Below, piece after piece: positions 10,802 to 18,514 of a stretch of DNA of 64,000 nt. This DNA comes from an uncultured Eubacteriaceae bacterium. GTDB taxonomy: Bacteria; Bacillota; Clostridia; Peptostreptococcales; Anaerovoracaceae. The notes below the pieces were generated by a model. That model saw only the letters and a program-made list of their open reading frames with translations, had not been told where the DNA came from and did no database searches. Location of the stretch: assembly GCA_903789635.1 (NCBI GenBank), contig CAIFEY010000005.1, forward strand, positions 1 to 64,000, read 5' to 3'. Made by a program: the position numbers and the translations under genes. Position 1 is the first letter of the stretch. Each line of letters begins with the position of its first letter.

Positions 10802-11728
10802 CTACGACGTCCTGGTGTGGCCGAACAGAGAAAGCAGGATGATGCCGAGAAGGATCATCGCGGTACCGACAAAATCAGCCATGGTCAGCGTTACGCCAAG
10901 CGCCACGACTGTCAGGAAGGCCGCGACGACTGGCTCGATGGTCTCGAACAGGCTGCCCTGCACGGCGCCGAGGATGCGCACGCCCTCGAGGTAAGCGCCC
11001 TGGGCCACGACTGTACCGAAAATGACAACGCCGATTAAGCAGAGCCAGCCCTTGGTGTCCATGTGGATCGGGGCATCCCAGAAGTGGGAGAACGGACATA
11101 GTCCGATTCCTGCGATCAGCATCGCCCAGCCGGTGATCGCGCCGGATCCGAACTCGTCGAGGAGCTTGATCGGCATAATGTTGTAGACCGCGGCGAAGAC
11201 CGCCGAGCCGATGCCCGCGATCAGGGCCGGGACCGTGATTGCGAGAGAACCGATGTCGCCGTGCGTCGTGATCAGGAATACGCCCACCAGGACGATGCAG
11301 AGGACGAAGACTTCGATTTTTGCCGGAACCCTGCGGTCAACGACGAGGTAAAACAGCAGGACGATGATCGGAGCGGACGCCTCCAGGACGGTCGCTGTGC
11401 TAGGGTTGGACAATTGAATCGCGATAAAGTAGACCAGCTGCGTCGGGAGCATTCCAAGGAAGGCGAACATTATCTCGTGCATTCCGGACCTACGGTCACG
11501 GAAGACGTCGAACGCCGTTCCGCCGCTGTGTGCGAACAGAATCATCAGCGTGATGAGCCCGCCGAACAGAAGACGCGCGGTAACGAGAAGCTTCGCGTCG
11601 AAGCCGTTGTGCGTGTAGAGATAGCTCCCCATTACGCCAGAACAGCCCCAAAGCGTCCCTCCGGTCAGCGCCATTAAAACCCCGATTGCCTTATTATTGT
11701 GACTACGACTTTGACTTCGATTCTCCAT
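10802..11728 (-). CDS. EamA/DMT family transporter
   Basis: A 308 aa integral membrane protein with about ten hydrophobic segments in two homologous halves, as in drug/metabolite transporters: the first half begins ALTGGTLWGCSGVMGSYLY and the second repeats the pattern around FAAVYNIMPIK and GVVIFGTVVAQGAYLEGVR. Substrate unknown. The frame is open upstream to 11896, but the first 56 residues are hydrophilic and unlike the family, so the ATG at 11728 (MENRSQS) is preferred; its ribosome binding site is weak. It follows ptsH on the same strand after 115 bp without a clear terminator. Confidence 0.85.
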   Translation of the reverse strand: MENRSQSRSHNNKAIGVLMALTGGTLWGCSGVMGSYLYTHNGFDAKLLVTARLLFGGLITLMILFAHSGGTAFDVFRDRRSGMHEIMFAFLGMLPTQLVYFIAIQLSNPSTATVLEASAPIIVLLFYLVVDRRVPAKIEVFVLCIVLVGVFLITTHGDIGSLAITVPALIAGIGSAVFAAVYNIMPIKLLDEFGSGAITGWAMLIAGIGLCPFSHFWDAPIHMDTKGWLCLIGVVIFGTVVAQGAYLEGVRILGAVQGSLFETIEPVVAAFLTVVALGVTLTMADFVGTAMILLGIILLSLFGHTRTS

Positions 11729-11843
11729 TGCCCAAACCCCTGTAATGCGAACAGAGCCGCTCGATAATGAGACGGCCCTGTAAAATTTCTTCCAAATCGG
11801 ACGATCTACTGATCTATTGATCCAGTGACCTGGTGCCAAGTGT

Positions 11844-12101
11844 CTACAGATTCTCTTCCATGAACTTGGAAACTGCCTCGCAGGCAGCATCCTCATCGTC
11901 TCCCTCGAATGTGAAGTTGACGGTGCTCCCCTGTTTAGCGCCGAGCGACATTACGCGGAGGGTCTTGGAAGCCTTGACGCTCTTGCCGTCCTTGGCAATC
12001 ATGATCGTACTGTTGAAGGTCTTGACCAGCTTTACCAGCTGTCCCGCAGGTCTTGCATGAATGCCTTCCGGATCCGTGATTACGTAGCTGAATTCTTTCA
12101 T
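11844..12101 (-). CDS. ptsH: Phosphocarrier protein HPr
   Basis: General phosphate carrier of the PTS, accepting phosphate from enzyme I. GIHARPAGQLV contains the phospho-His15. The 85 aa protein aligns without gaps to Bacillus HPr up to VMSLG (51-54 plus V50). Position 46, the regulatory serine used by HPr kinase, is Lys here, with Ser45 and Thr47 on either side. AAAGGA precedes the ATG at 12101; the open frame above it is spurious. It sits just downstream of fruA but is separated from ptsI by 33 kb, whereas ptsH and ptsI usually adjoin. Confidence 0.95.
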   Translation of the reverse strand: MKEFSYVITDPEGIHARPAGQLVKLVKTFNSTIMIAKDGKSVKASKTLRVMSLGAKQGSTVNFTFEGDDEDAACEAVSKFMEENL

Positions 12102-12252
12102 TTTCTGAAGTCCTTTCTGATTATAATTCTGTCGGATTCCCGATGTTCTCCGTTTCAAGCTTCTATATGCAGAATGCATACGTTTTCCTGAAGATGTACG
12201 GTCTGCCCACGCAAAGGCGCAGGCAGCACACATATTTACTTAACCTATTTTT

Positions 12253-12271
12253 ATTATACACGAATATTATA
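12253..12271 (-). promoter_or_regulatory. Tandem -10-like elements upstream of ptsH
   Basis: Two TATAAT hexamers on the minus strand (12266-12271 and 12253-12258), 13 bp apart, lie between the fruA stop and ptsH. No convincing -35 box is seen. They suggest ptsH has its own promoter(s). Confidence 0.4.
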
Positions 12272-12297
12272 CATGAAAATAGCTGTTTCGACATACT

Positions 12298-13635
12298 CTA
12301 TGCGAATTCTTCCTTCTGGACTTCTTCCGGCGGCAGCTTCTTCTTCAGCATGGACAAAATAAACATTGCCACGAAGGAGCCGACCACGAGTGCCAGGAAG
12401 TAGAACAGCGGGTTGCCGATTACCGCGATTACCCAAAGTCCGCCGTGCGGTGCCGGGCTCTGGCAGCCGAATGCCGCGGAGAGTCCGCCGGCAAGCGCCG
12501 AGCCGACGATGCAGGACGGAAGAACACGTCCCGGGTCAGCAGCCGCGTACGGGATCGCACCCTCTGTGATGAAGGACAGTCCCATGATGTAGTTGACTGC
12601 ACCGGCCTGACGGTCCGCCTTGGTCCAGCGGTTCTTGAAGAACGTCGTGGACAGCGCGATCGCGATCGGAGGAACCATTCCGCCGATCATGACGGACGCC
12701 ATGATGATCTTGCCCGTGACCGTGCCCTCAGCGAGCATAGCCGTACCGAAGACGTAGGACGCCTTGTTGATCGGGCCTCCCATATCGACCGCCATCATTC
12801 CGCCGACTACGGCTCCCATGATGACCAGGTTCGAAGTTCCCATGTTATTCAGGACGTTGGAAATACCGGTGTTCAGTGCCGCCATCACCGGGTTGATGAT
12901 CATCATGACCAGTCCGATCATGAACACACCGACCAGCGGATAGATCAGCACCGGCTTGATGCCTTCCAGCGAGTCAGGCATCTTGTCGCAAAGCTTCTCG
13001 AGACCCTTGGTCATATAGCCTCCGAGGAAGCCGGCAATCAGCGCGCCGATGAAACCGGCACTGACGGCCGTAGGCGCCTCGGTGATCGTGCCCCTCGAGT
13101 ATGACGCGAGTGCGACGAGGTACGAGAACGTGTAGCCTTGCTGCGCCAGGAATCCGCCGACAAATCCGACGGCCAGTCCCGGCCGGTCCGCGATGCTCAT
13201 CGCGATGAATCCGGCAAGCACAGGGAGCATGAAGTTCATGGCAATGCCGCCGACAGTCTTGAAGAATGCCGCCGCCGGGCTGCCCGTGCCGTAGAACGAC
13301 TGTCCGATGGAGCCCTGGTCGATCAGGAATGCGATCGCGATCAGGATACCTCCTCCGACGACAAATGGCAGCATGTGCGATACACCATTCATCAGATGCT
13401 TATAGATGACGTGCCATGCCGATTCCTTCTGCTGAACGGTCTCCGTGCGTGCCGCCGTGCCCTCCAGGACCGGCGCCTTATCATCTAAGATCGTCCGGAT
13501 CAGGTCTTCCGGCTTGTTGATCCCGTCGGATACCGGAGCCTGCAGGACCTGCTTGCCCTGGAAACGGTCGAGCGCGACCTTCTTATCGGCCGCGATGATA
13601 ATTCCTTTCGCGTGCTCGATCTCCTCCGGCGTCAA
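12298..13635 (-). CDS. fruA: Fructose PTS enzyme IIB (C-part)-IIC, downstream half of split fruA
   Basis: Membrane permease domain of a fructose-type PTS. It begins in the second half of the IIB domain and continues through IIC with about nine membrane segments. Landmarks are GGPINKASYVFGTAML and FITEGAIPYAAADP, typical of FruA. The frame is open upstream to 13683, directly after an in-frame TGA that ends the IIA/IIB part. The sequence on the two sides of the TGA (KAKEL / LELKAETQGSVGAKNVL) joins in the same frame exactly as an intact FruA would. The TTG at 13635 has no ribosome binding site, so independent translation is doubtful. Either the gene is inactivated, or the stop is read through, or it is a sequencing error. 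Confidence 0.85.
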   Translation of the reverse strand: MTPEEIEHAKGIIIAADKKVALDRFQGKQVLQAPVSDGINKPEDLIRTILDDKAPVLEGTAARTETVQQKESAWHVIYKHLMNGVSHMLPFVVGGGILIAIAFLIDQGSIGQSFYGTGSPAAAFFKTVGGIAMNFMLPVLAGFIAMSIADRPGLAVGFVGGFLAQQGYTFSYLVALASYSRGTITEAPTAVSAGFIGALIAGFLGGYMTKGLEKLCDKMPDSLEGIKPVLIYPLVGVFMIGLVMMIINPVMAALNTGISNVLNNMGTSNLVIMGAVVGGMMAVDMGGPINKASYVFGTAMLAEGTVTGKIIMASVMIGGMVPPIAIALSTTFFKNRWTKADRQAGAVNYIMGLSFITEGAIPYAAADPGRVLPSCIVGSALAGGLSAAFGCQSPAPHGGLWVIAVIGNPLFYFLALVVGSFVAMFILSMLKKKLPPEEVQKEEFA

Positions 13636-13683
13636 AACGTTCTTGGCACCGACGGATCCCTGCGTCTCCGCCTTCAGTTCGAG

Positions 13684-14292
13684 TCAGAGCTCCTTAGCCT
13701 TCTTGGTCAGAGCTTCCGCAGCCATATAGGTGTGCGCGATGCCGGTCGGGCATGCGGTGACGGCGAGGATGGTCGGGTATTCCGGCTTGGCAGCAGCCGC
13801 TGCCTCCGTCTCTTTAGCCTCCTCATCCTCGAGTTTTTCCTTCTCGGTCTTGTCAATGATCGCGAGGAACTCCTCCTTCGTCTTAGCCGCGCGGAGCGCG
13901 TCAGTGAAATCATCGTCCATCAGCAGCGTCGACAGGCGGGACAGCACATCGAGGTGCACGTTGTCCTTGGTGTTCGGCGCCGCGATCAGGAAGATCAGGT
14001 CCGACGGCTCCTCGTCCGGTGCGCCGTAGTCGACGCCGTCCGGCAGAGTCATCGCCGCGAGTCCAGGTGCGGTTACTGCGTCCGTTTTCGCATGCGGGAT
14101 CGCAATTCCTTCGCCGATCGCCGTCGTGCTCTCCTGTTCCCTCACTTCGACCGCCTTCTTGTACTTTTCAGGATCATTGATGTTGCCCTCGTTGACCATC
14201 AGGGCAACCATCTGATCGATCGCGTCCTGCTTGTCCTTTGCCGACCCGCCGATCTTAATGCCTTCTTTCTTTAACAGCTCTGTGATTTTCAT
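13684..14292 (-). CDS. fruA: Fructose PTS enzyme IIA and N-part of IIB, upstream half of split fruA
   Basis: The IIA domain (residues 1-150) carries the phospho-His in AIPHAK (H67). An acidic/alanine linker follows (151-170), then the beginning of IIB with ACPTGIAHTYMAAEAL including the phospho-Cys C181. Translation stops at TGA (13684-13686) where FruA proteins normally have Gly (KELG), one base change from GGA. The product as read would have IIA but only a third of IIB and no membrane part. It starts 21 bp after the fruK stop with AAGGGG upstream. See the entry for the downstream half. Confidence 0.87.
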   Translation of the reverse strand: MKITELLKKEGIKIGGSAKDKQDAIDQMVALMVNEGNINDPEKYKKAVEVREQESTTAIGEGIAIPHAKTDAVTAPGLAAMTLPDGVDYGAPDEEPSDLIFLIAAPNTKDNVHLDVLSRLSTLLMDDDFTDALRAAKTKEEFLAIIDKTEKEKLEDEEAKETEAAAAAKPEYPTILAVTACPTGIAHTYMAAEALTKKAKEL

Positions 14293-14313
14293 CTCTTATT
14301 CTTTCCCCTTTCA

Positions 14314-15219
14314 TCACAGTTGATTTCTTATCGCAAGGATCTCATCCTTCTTCGCGAGAGCATCAGAAAACGCGCTCGCGCTGCCCGCAGAAACACCGAG
14401 GCTGAATGCCTCCTGATAGTCCTGTGTCTTCAGGTACCCGGCAAGGAAACCGGCCACCATGGAATCTCCCGCACCGACCGAATTCTTCACGGTTCCCTTC
14501 GGTGCGTCCCCCTGATATATCTGTCCGTCCGCAGCCGCAAGGACCGCGCCCTCGCCGGCCATGGAAACCAGCACGTTCTGCGCCCCCATCACCTGCATCT
14601 TCTTCGCGTACGGGATCACCTCGCCGCGCGTTTTCAGGTCCGTCTGGAAAATCTCCGACAGCTCGTGGTGATTCGGCTTTACCAGGAACGGATGGTACGG
14701 CAAAACCTTCGTGAGCAGTTCTCCCGTAGCGTCGACTGCGGTCATGATCTGCCTGCCCTGCACGCGTTTCAGGATCTGCTCGTAGATATTGTTCGGAAGG
14801 CTTCCCGGAATACTGCCCGAGATCACGAGGACATCCCCGGACCCTAGTGTATCCAGCTTGTCAAAGAGCTCCTGAATCTTGTCTTCCGGAATCCCGGGCC
14901 CCTGCCCGTTCATGTCGGTCTCCCCGCTCGGCGTCTTCAGTTTGACGTTAATGCGGGAAGTCCCCTCCGGAAGCTCGATAAAGTCACTCTTCACCCCAGC
15001 CTCCTCGAGACGGCGGTGAATCTCCCTTCCGGTAAACCCGGCGGAAAATCCGATCGCCGTGCTCTCGCAGCCCAGTTCCTTGAGGACGAGAGAGACATTG
15101 ATGCCCTTCCCGCCCGGATAGGGCCGCTCGAACGACATCCGATTCACCTCGCCCGGCTTGAAGTCGTCGATGTGAATCAGATAATCCAGCGAAGGATTAA
15201 AAGTTACGGTATAAATCAT
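14314..15219 (-). CDS. fruK: 1-phosphofructokinase
   Basis: PfkB/ribokinase family enzyme converting fructose 1-phosphate to fructose 1,6-bisphosphate. GGKGINVS lies near the N-terminus. The C-terminal NSVGAGDSMVAGF carries the anion hole and catalytic Asp. VTFNPSLDYLIHIDDFKPGEVNR is replaced in part relative to other sugar kinases but matches FruK; length 301 aa. AAAGGTGGGG precedes the ATG. fruK-fruA is the normal operon; the DeoR-type fruR usually in front is absent here. Confidence 0.94.
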   Translation of the reverse strand: MIYTVTFNPSLDYLIHIDDFKPGEVNRMSFERPYPGGKGINVSLVLKELGCESTAIGFSAGFTGREIHRRLEEAGVKSDFIELPEGTSRINVKLKTPSGETDMNGQGPGIPEDKIQELFDKLDTLGSGDVLVISGSIPGSLPNNIYEQILKRVQGRQIMTAVDATGELLTKVLPYHPFLVKPNHHELSEIFQTDLKTRGEVIPYAKKMQVMGAQNVLVSMAGEGAVLAAADGQIYQGDAPKGTVKNSVGAGDSMVAGFLAGYLKTQDYQEAFSLGVSAGSASAFSDALAKKDEILAIRNQL

Positions 15220-15311
15220 AGCATCCCCACCTTTCCGGAACTTCGGAACCCTAAATCAGGCCCGATCTTCCGTACCAGCTCGCGCACACACTAAAATTGA
15301 AAATTCAGAGA

Positions 15312-15326
15312 ATTGCAAACTGCAAT
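15312..15326. promoter_or_regulatory. Candidate operator in the fruK leader
   Basis: Palindrome ATTGCA-AAC-TGCAAT located 21-35 bp downstream of the fruK -10 box. Position and symmetry suggest a repressor site; the regulator is not in the window. Confidence 0.4.
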
Positions 15327-15346
15327 AATATCTACAATTCATAGTT

Positions 15347-15375
15347 ATAATACCATTTTTTACTATCTGCGTCAA
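15347..15375 (-). promoter_or_regulatory. fruK promoter
   Basis: On the minus strand, TTGACG (15370-15375), a 17 bp spacer and TATTAT (15347-15352). This gives a leader of about 120 nt before fruK. Confidence 0.7.
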
Positions 15376-15690
15376 ACATTTCCACTCTCTTGTGTACGTT
15401 TATCAATACATTGTTTCCATCTATCCTGATGAATAGATTTTGGCAATTGTCCGTTTTGGTGCGAATGCATCTTCAATGTTTACCAGGCACCTTCCCTTGC
15501 CTTAAGCCCGGCCTGCGTCACACAGAACCGGATTAGGTCAGCGGAAAGATCGCTGCGTGCGGCAAAGACCACCGGATACGTCAAAGATCACTGCGATCGC
15601 CGCCGTCCCGTCACGGATGCAACACTTTCATCACCTCGCGGACACCTTGCGATAATGATACCCATTTACACCCCTCTATGCAACTCAATT
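15376..15690. other. Non-coding DNA between comEC terminator and fruK promoter
   Basis: About 315 bp without a gene, repeat or recognisable RNA motif. I see nothing in it beyond ordinary spacer sequence. Confidence 0.4.
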
Positions 15691-15698
15691 CTCACCAA

Positions 15699-15731
15699 AA
15701 ACCGAAATAATTGAACATAATTTTTCGGTTT
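15699..15731 (-). terminator. Intrinsic terminator after comEC
   Basis: Perfect 9 bp inverted repeat AAACCGAAA/TTTCGGTTT (15699-15707, 15723-15731) with a 15 nt loop, about 57 bp past the comEC stop. The T-run is short (five T in the minus direction). Confidence 0.6.
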
Positions 15732-15787
15732 CCATCAAGTTCTCTGCAAATCCTGACGGGACAGCGACATTGAAATCATATTTGCTG

Positions 15788-18184
15788 TTAATCCCTCGGA
15801 ACCCTTGGGACCATAGTACTGATATGGAAGATTCCCTGCTCATCCCTGCGGATCCCGATCGCGCCGTCTAAGTCCGTCCGGTACACCAGTATATCTCGAT
15901 CCTCGAATTTCTGCAGCACCTCCGACGTCGGATGGCCGTAGGTGTTGTTCTTTCCGACGCCGATAACGGCAATCTTCGGCGAGACGGCATCGATGAACTC
16001 GTCGGTGCTGGAATAGCGGCTTCCGTGGTGGCCGACCTTCAGCACGTCGCACTTCAGCCGGTCGGTCCCCTTATACATCTCCAGCATGCCCTGTTCTCCG
16101 GCCTCTCCCACGTCTCCGGTGACCAGCATCGTGAAGCCGTTGATATAGACCTTGAAAATCAGAGAGTTCATGTTCTCGTCTTCCTCCTCCGGATCCTGGA
16201 ACTCCGGCCACAGGATCTCGATTCTGTCGTCCCCGCCCAGGGAATAGACGTCTCCCGCCTTCCCCTGGGTCACGACCGTCCCGACCGGATAGACCTCCTG
16301 CAGCTGCTGCAGGCCGAGGTAATGATCCGTGTGCAGGTGCGTGGCCAGCACGCCGTTCAGCCTCCAGCGGCCGTTCTTCAGCAGATAAGGCTCCAGCACC
16401 TGTTTACCGATATTTCTTTTAACCGACCCGCCGCCGTCGAGCAGCACCTCCTTCTCGCCCAGCACATGCACGCAGTCCCCCTGCCCCACGTCCACGAGGA
16501 TCACGTCCGCATCCATAAAATCCGAATGCAGGAAGACTGCGCTCATCACACAAGGCACCATCAGCACCGCCGCGACTGCCGCGAGCATCTTCCCGTTTCC
16601 CCTGAGCCGGTGCACCTGCGCGTATTCCGTCGAATAGAAAAACAGCAGCAGATAACCCGCCAGCATCACCGCCGCAGGAAGCGAAATCACATTCACGCAG
16701 AATTTCCCTTCCTGCGACAGGACCGCGTTCAGCAGCAGCATGGCCTTGGCCAGCAGCTGCAGCAGAAAACTGATAAACGCGGTCAGCCCGCCCGCCGCCC
16801 CGCCGAGCAGACCTGCCAGCACGCCGCCCCCTGTAAAACACGACAGCAGCAGCACGACCGGCATCGCCAGTATCCCCGCCGGCACCAGAATCCCGAGCAG
16901 GAAAATCACCGGCACATTGCACAGCAGTGCGCCCAGCGCGACCTGGTTGAACATGAAGGCGCTGTACGGCACCGTCCCGAGCTGCACCGCCAGCGCAGCC
17001 GGAAGCTCCGACGGCGTATTCGCAGGCAGCGCCCGGACGAACAGCGGCGTGAAGAACCCGATCGACATCACCGCGAGGAACGACATCTGAAACGACGCCC
17101 CGAAGATCGCGTACGGGTTGACCACCGCGATCATCATCGCCGTGAACCCGAGCGCCGTCATCAGGTCGTACCGCCTGGAGCACGCGTCCCCGAGAACTAC
17201 CAGCGTGATCAGCATCACCGCGCGGATGACCGACACCGCCCAGAGCGTAAGGCACCCGTACAGGCCCAGAAACAGCAGGAGCAGCAGCGCGTCGTGCTTC
17301 CTCTTGCGTCCCTCGGTCAGCCGGCGGTACAGCCCGTAGATGACCCCGACGTGCAGCCCGCTGACCGCGAGGATGTGCGCCGTCCCGTTGCTCCGGAAGT
17401 CCTCCTTCATCTCATCTTCCATGCTGTCCGTCTTGCCGAACAGCACGCCCGCCAGGAGCTGCTTCTCCTCATCGGGCATCACAAGAGAATCCAGGTATTT
17501 CTCCCGGATCTGCAGTATTCCGGACTTCACCCGGTCAGAAGGCAACTTCCGCACCGGAAGGACCGTGATCCCCTTCACGAACGCCGTGTGGCCGATCCGC
17601 CTGCTCAGCAGGTACTGCCTGTAGTCAAACGTGTTCGGGTTGCGCCGTCCGTCCGGCTCCTCCAGCTTAGCCGTAAACGCAATCGTGCACCCGATCAGTT
17701 CCGCCTCCGCCGGCGCGGACGTCATCCTTCTTCCACCGCCAGTGTCGTCTGACACCCGCGCGGCGGCAGAAGGCGCGCCGGACCCCTCTGCACCGGCTGA
17801 AACTGAGGTCCCGCGCGCAGTCCCATCCGAAACCTGTGCATCCGTACTGCCGAACGGCTCCTCCAGCCGGCACAGGATCCTGGTACTGCCCGACTTGGTC
17901 TGCGAAACCTCCAGGACCTTGCCCGTCCATTTCCGTTCATGCCCGTCCAACGTCTCTCCCGCGGCCACGGCCTGCGACTGAAGGAAGAACAGGAACGCGC
18001 CCAGCAGGAAGGTCAGGACCAGAGCCGCTTTAAACTTTGTCGAACCCACGCCGCGTCCAGCCTCCGACAGCAGAAGCGTCCCGGCGAGCAGGACGCCGGA
18101 AAACACGAAAAGCGCGGGGTGAACCGACAGGGTGAAAATGCCGGAAATATAGAGGAACGCGAGCATAGAAAGCTTTCTTCTCAT
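15788..18184 (-). CDS. comEC: DNA internalization competence protein ComEC/Rec2
   Basis: Polytopic channel for uptake of transforming DNA. In order: N-terminal membrane helices, an OB-fold region, the competence domain with HILAVSGLHVGVIYGLYRRL, more helices, and a C-terminal metallo-beta-lactamase-like domain (VDVGQGDC, THLHTDHYLG, VTGDVGE, LKVGHHGSRYSS). The frame is open to 18208, but TTAGGAGAG stands 7 nt before the ATG at 18184, so 798 aa is preferred. A Gly/Ser/Ala-rich insert of roughly 45 residues (around residues 115-160) interrupts the OB region and looks unstructured. No other competence gene is in the window. Confidence 0.94.
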   Translation of the reverse strand: MRRKLSMLAFLYISGIFTLSVHPALFVFSGVLLAGTLLLSEAGRGVGSTKFKAALVLTFLLGAFLFFLQSQAVAAGETLDGHERKWTGKVLEVSQTKSGSTRILCRLEEPFGSTDAQVSDGTARGTSVSAGAEGSGAPSAAARVSDDTGGGRRMTSAPAEAELIGCTIAFTAKLEEPDGRRNPNTFDYRQYLLSRRIGHTAFVKGITVLPVRKLPSDRVKSGILQIREKYLDSLVMPDEEKQLLAGVLFGKTDSMEDEMKEDFRSNGTAHILAVSGLHVGVIYGLYRRLTEGRKRKHDALLLLLFLGLYGCLTLWAVSVIRAVMLITLVVLGDACSRRYDLMTALGFTAMMIAVVNPYAIFGASFQMSFLAVMSIGFFTPLFVRALPANTPSELPAALAVQLGTVPYSAFMFNQVALGALLCNVPVIFLLGILVPAGILAMPVVLLLSCFTGGGVLAGLLGGAAGGLTAFISFLLQLLAKAMLLLNAVLSQEGKFCVNVISLPAAVMLAGYLLLFFYSTEYAQVHRLRGNGKMLAAVAAVLMVPCVMSAVFLHSDFMDADVILVDVGQGDCVHVLGEKEVLLDGGGSVKRNIGKQVLEPYLLKNGRWRLNGVLATHLHTDHYLGLQQLQEVYPVGTVVTQGKAGDVYSLGGDDRIEILWPEFQDPEEEDENMNSLIFKVYINGFTMLVTGDVGEAGEQGMLEMYKGTDRLKCDVLKVGHHGSRYSSTDEFIDAVSPKIAVIGVGKNNTYGHPTSEVLQKFEDRDILVYRTDLDGAIGIRRDEQGIFHISTMVPRVPRD

Positions 18185-18264
18185 TAGATCTCTCCTAAGA
18201 CGTCTCATGGATCTATCCGTAGATTTCTCCGTATATTCCGGCCGCCATCAATAAACGTACGTTC

Positions 18265-18293
18265 ATTATAACCAATCTTTGTACCGCGTTCAA
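18265..18293 (-). promoter_or_regulatory. comEC promoter
   Basis: TTGAAC (18288-18293), a 17 bp spacer and TATAAT (18265-18270) on the minus strand, about 80 bp before the comEC start. The palindrome AACGTACGTT lies just downstream. Confidence 0.65.
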
Positions 18294-18427
18294 GTACAAA
18301 TATCTGTTTCCGCAAACCTGTTATTTACATCAATTTTCATTGATAATTCAATGTTTTACCGGACTCTGCGATAACTTAACAGGATCCTACTTAAAGAAAC
18401 ATATGTTCTTTATTTTCAAGGAATCGA

Positions 18428-18456
18428 TTCACATCATCTATGCCATGTGTTATAAT
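18428..18456 (+). promoter_or_regulatory. Promoter of the class A PBP gene
   Basis: TTCACA (18428-18433), a 17 bp spacer and TATAAT (18451-18456) preceded by TGT (extended -10), about 60 bp before the start codon. A near-perfect palindrome AAAGAA-ACATATG-TTCTTT lies upstream at 18393-18411. Confidence 0.7.
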
Positions 18457-18514
18457 ATGGGGAAGTTATCTTTTATCGAAGTAAATGAAAATCTTAAGTA
18501 AAGGCGGTACTTTA

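Noticed and set aside
13684-13686. TGA read as glycine (altered genetic code) or selenocysteine in fruA
   Set aside because: TGA is the normal stop of ruvC, fruK and the YhcC-like gene, and neighbouring genes use standard code. FruA has no selenoprotein relatives and the residue replaced is Gly.
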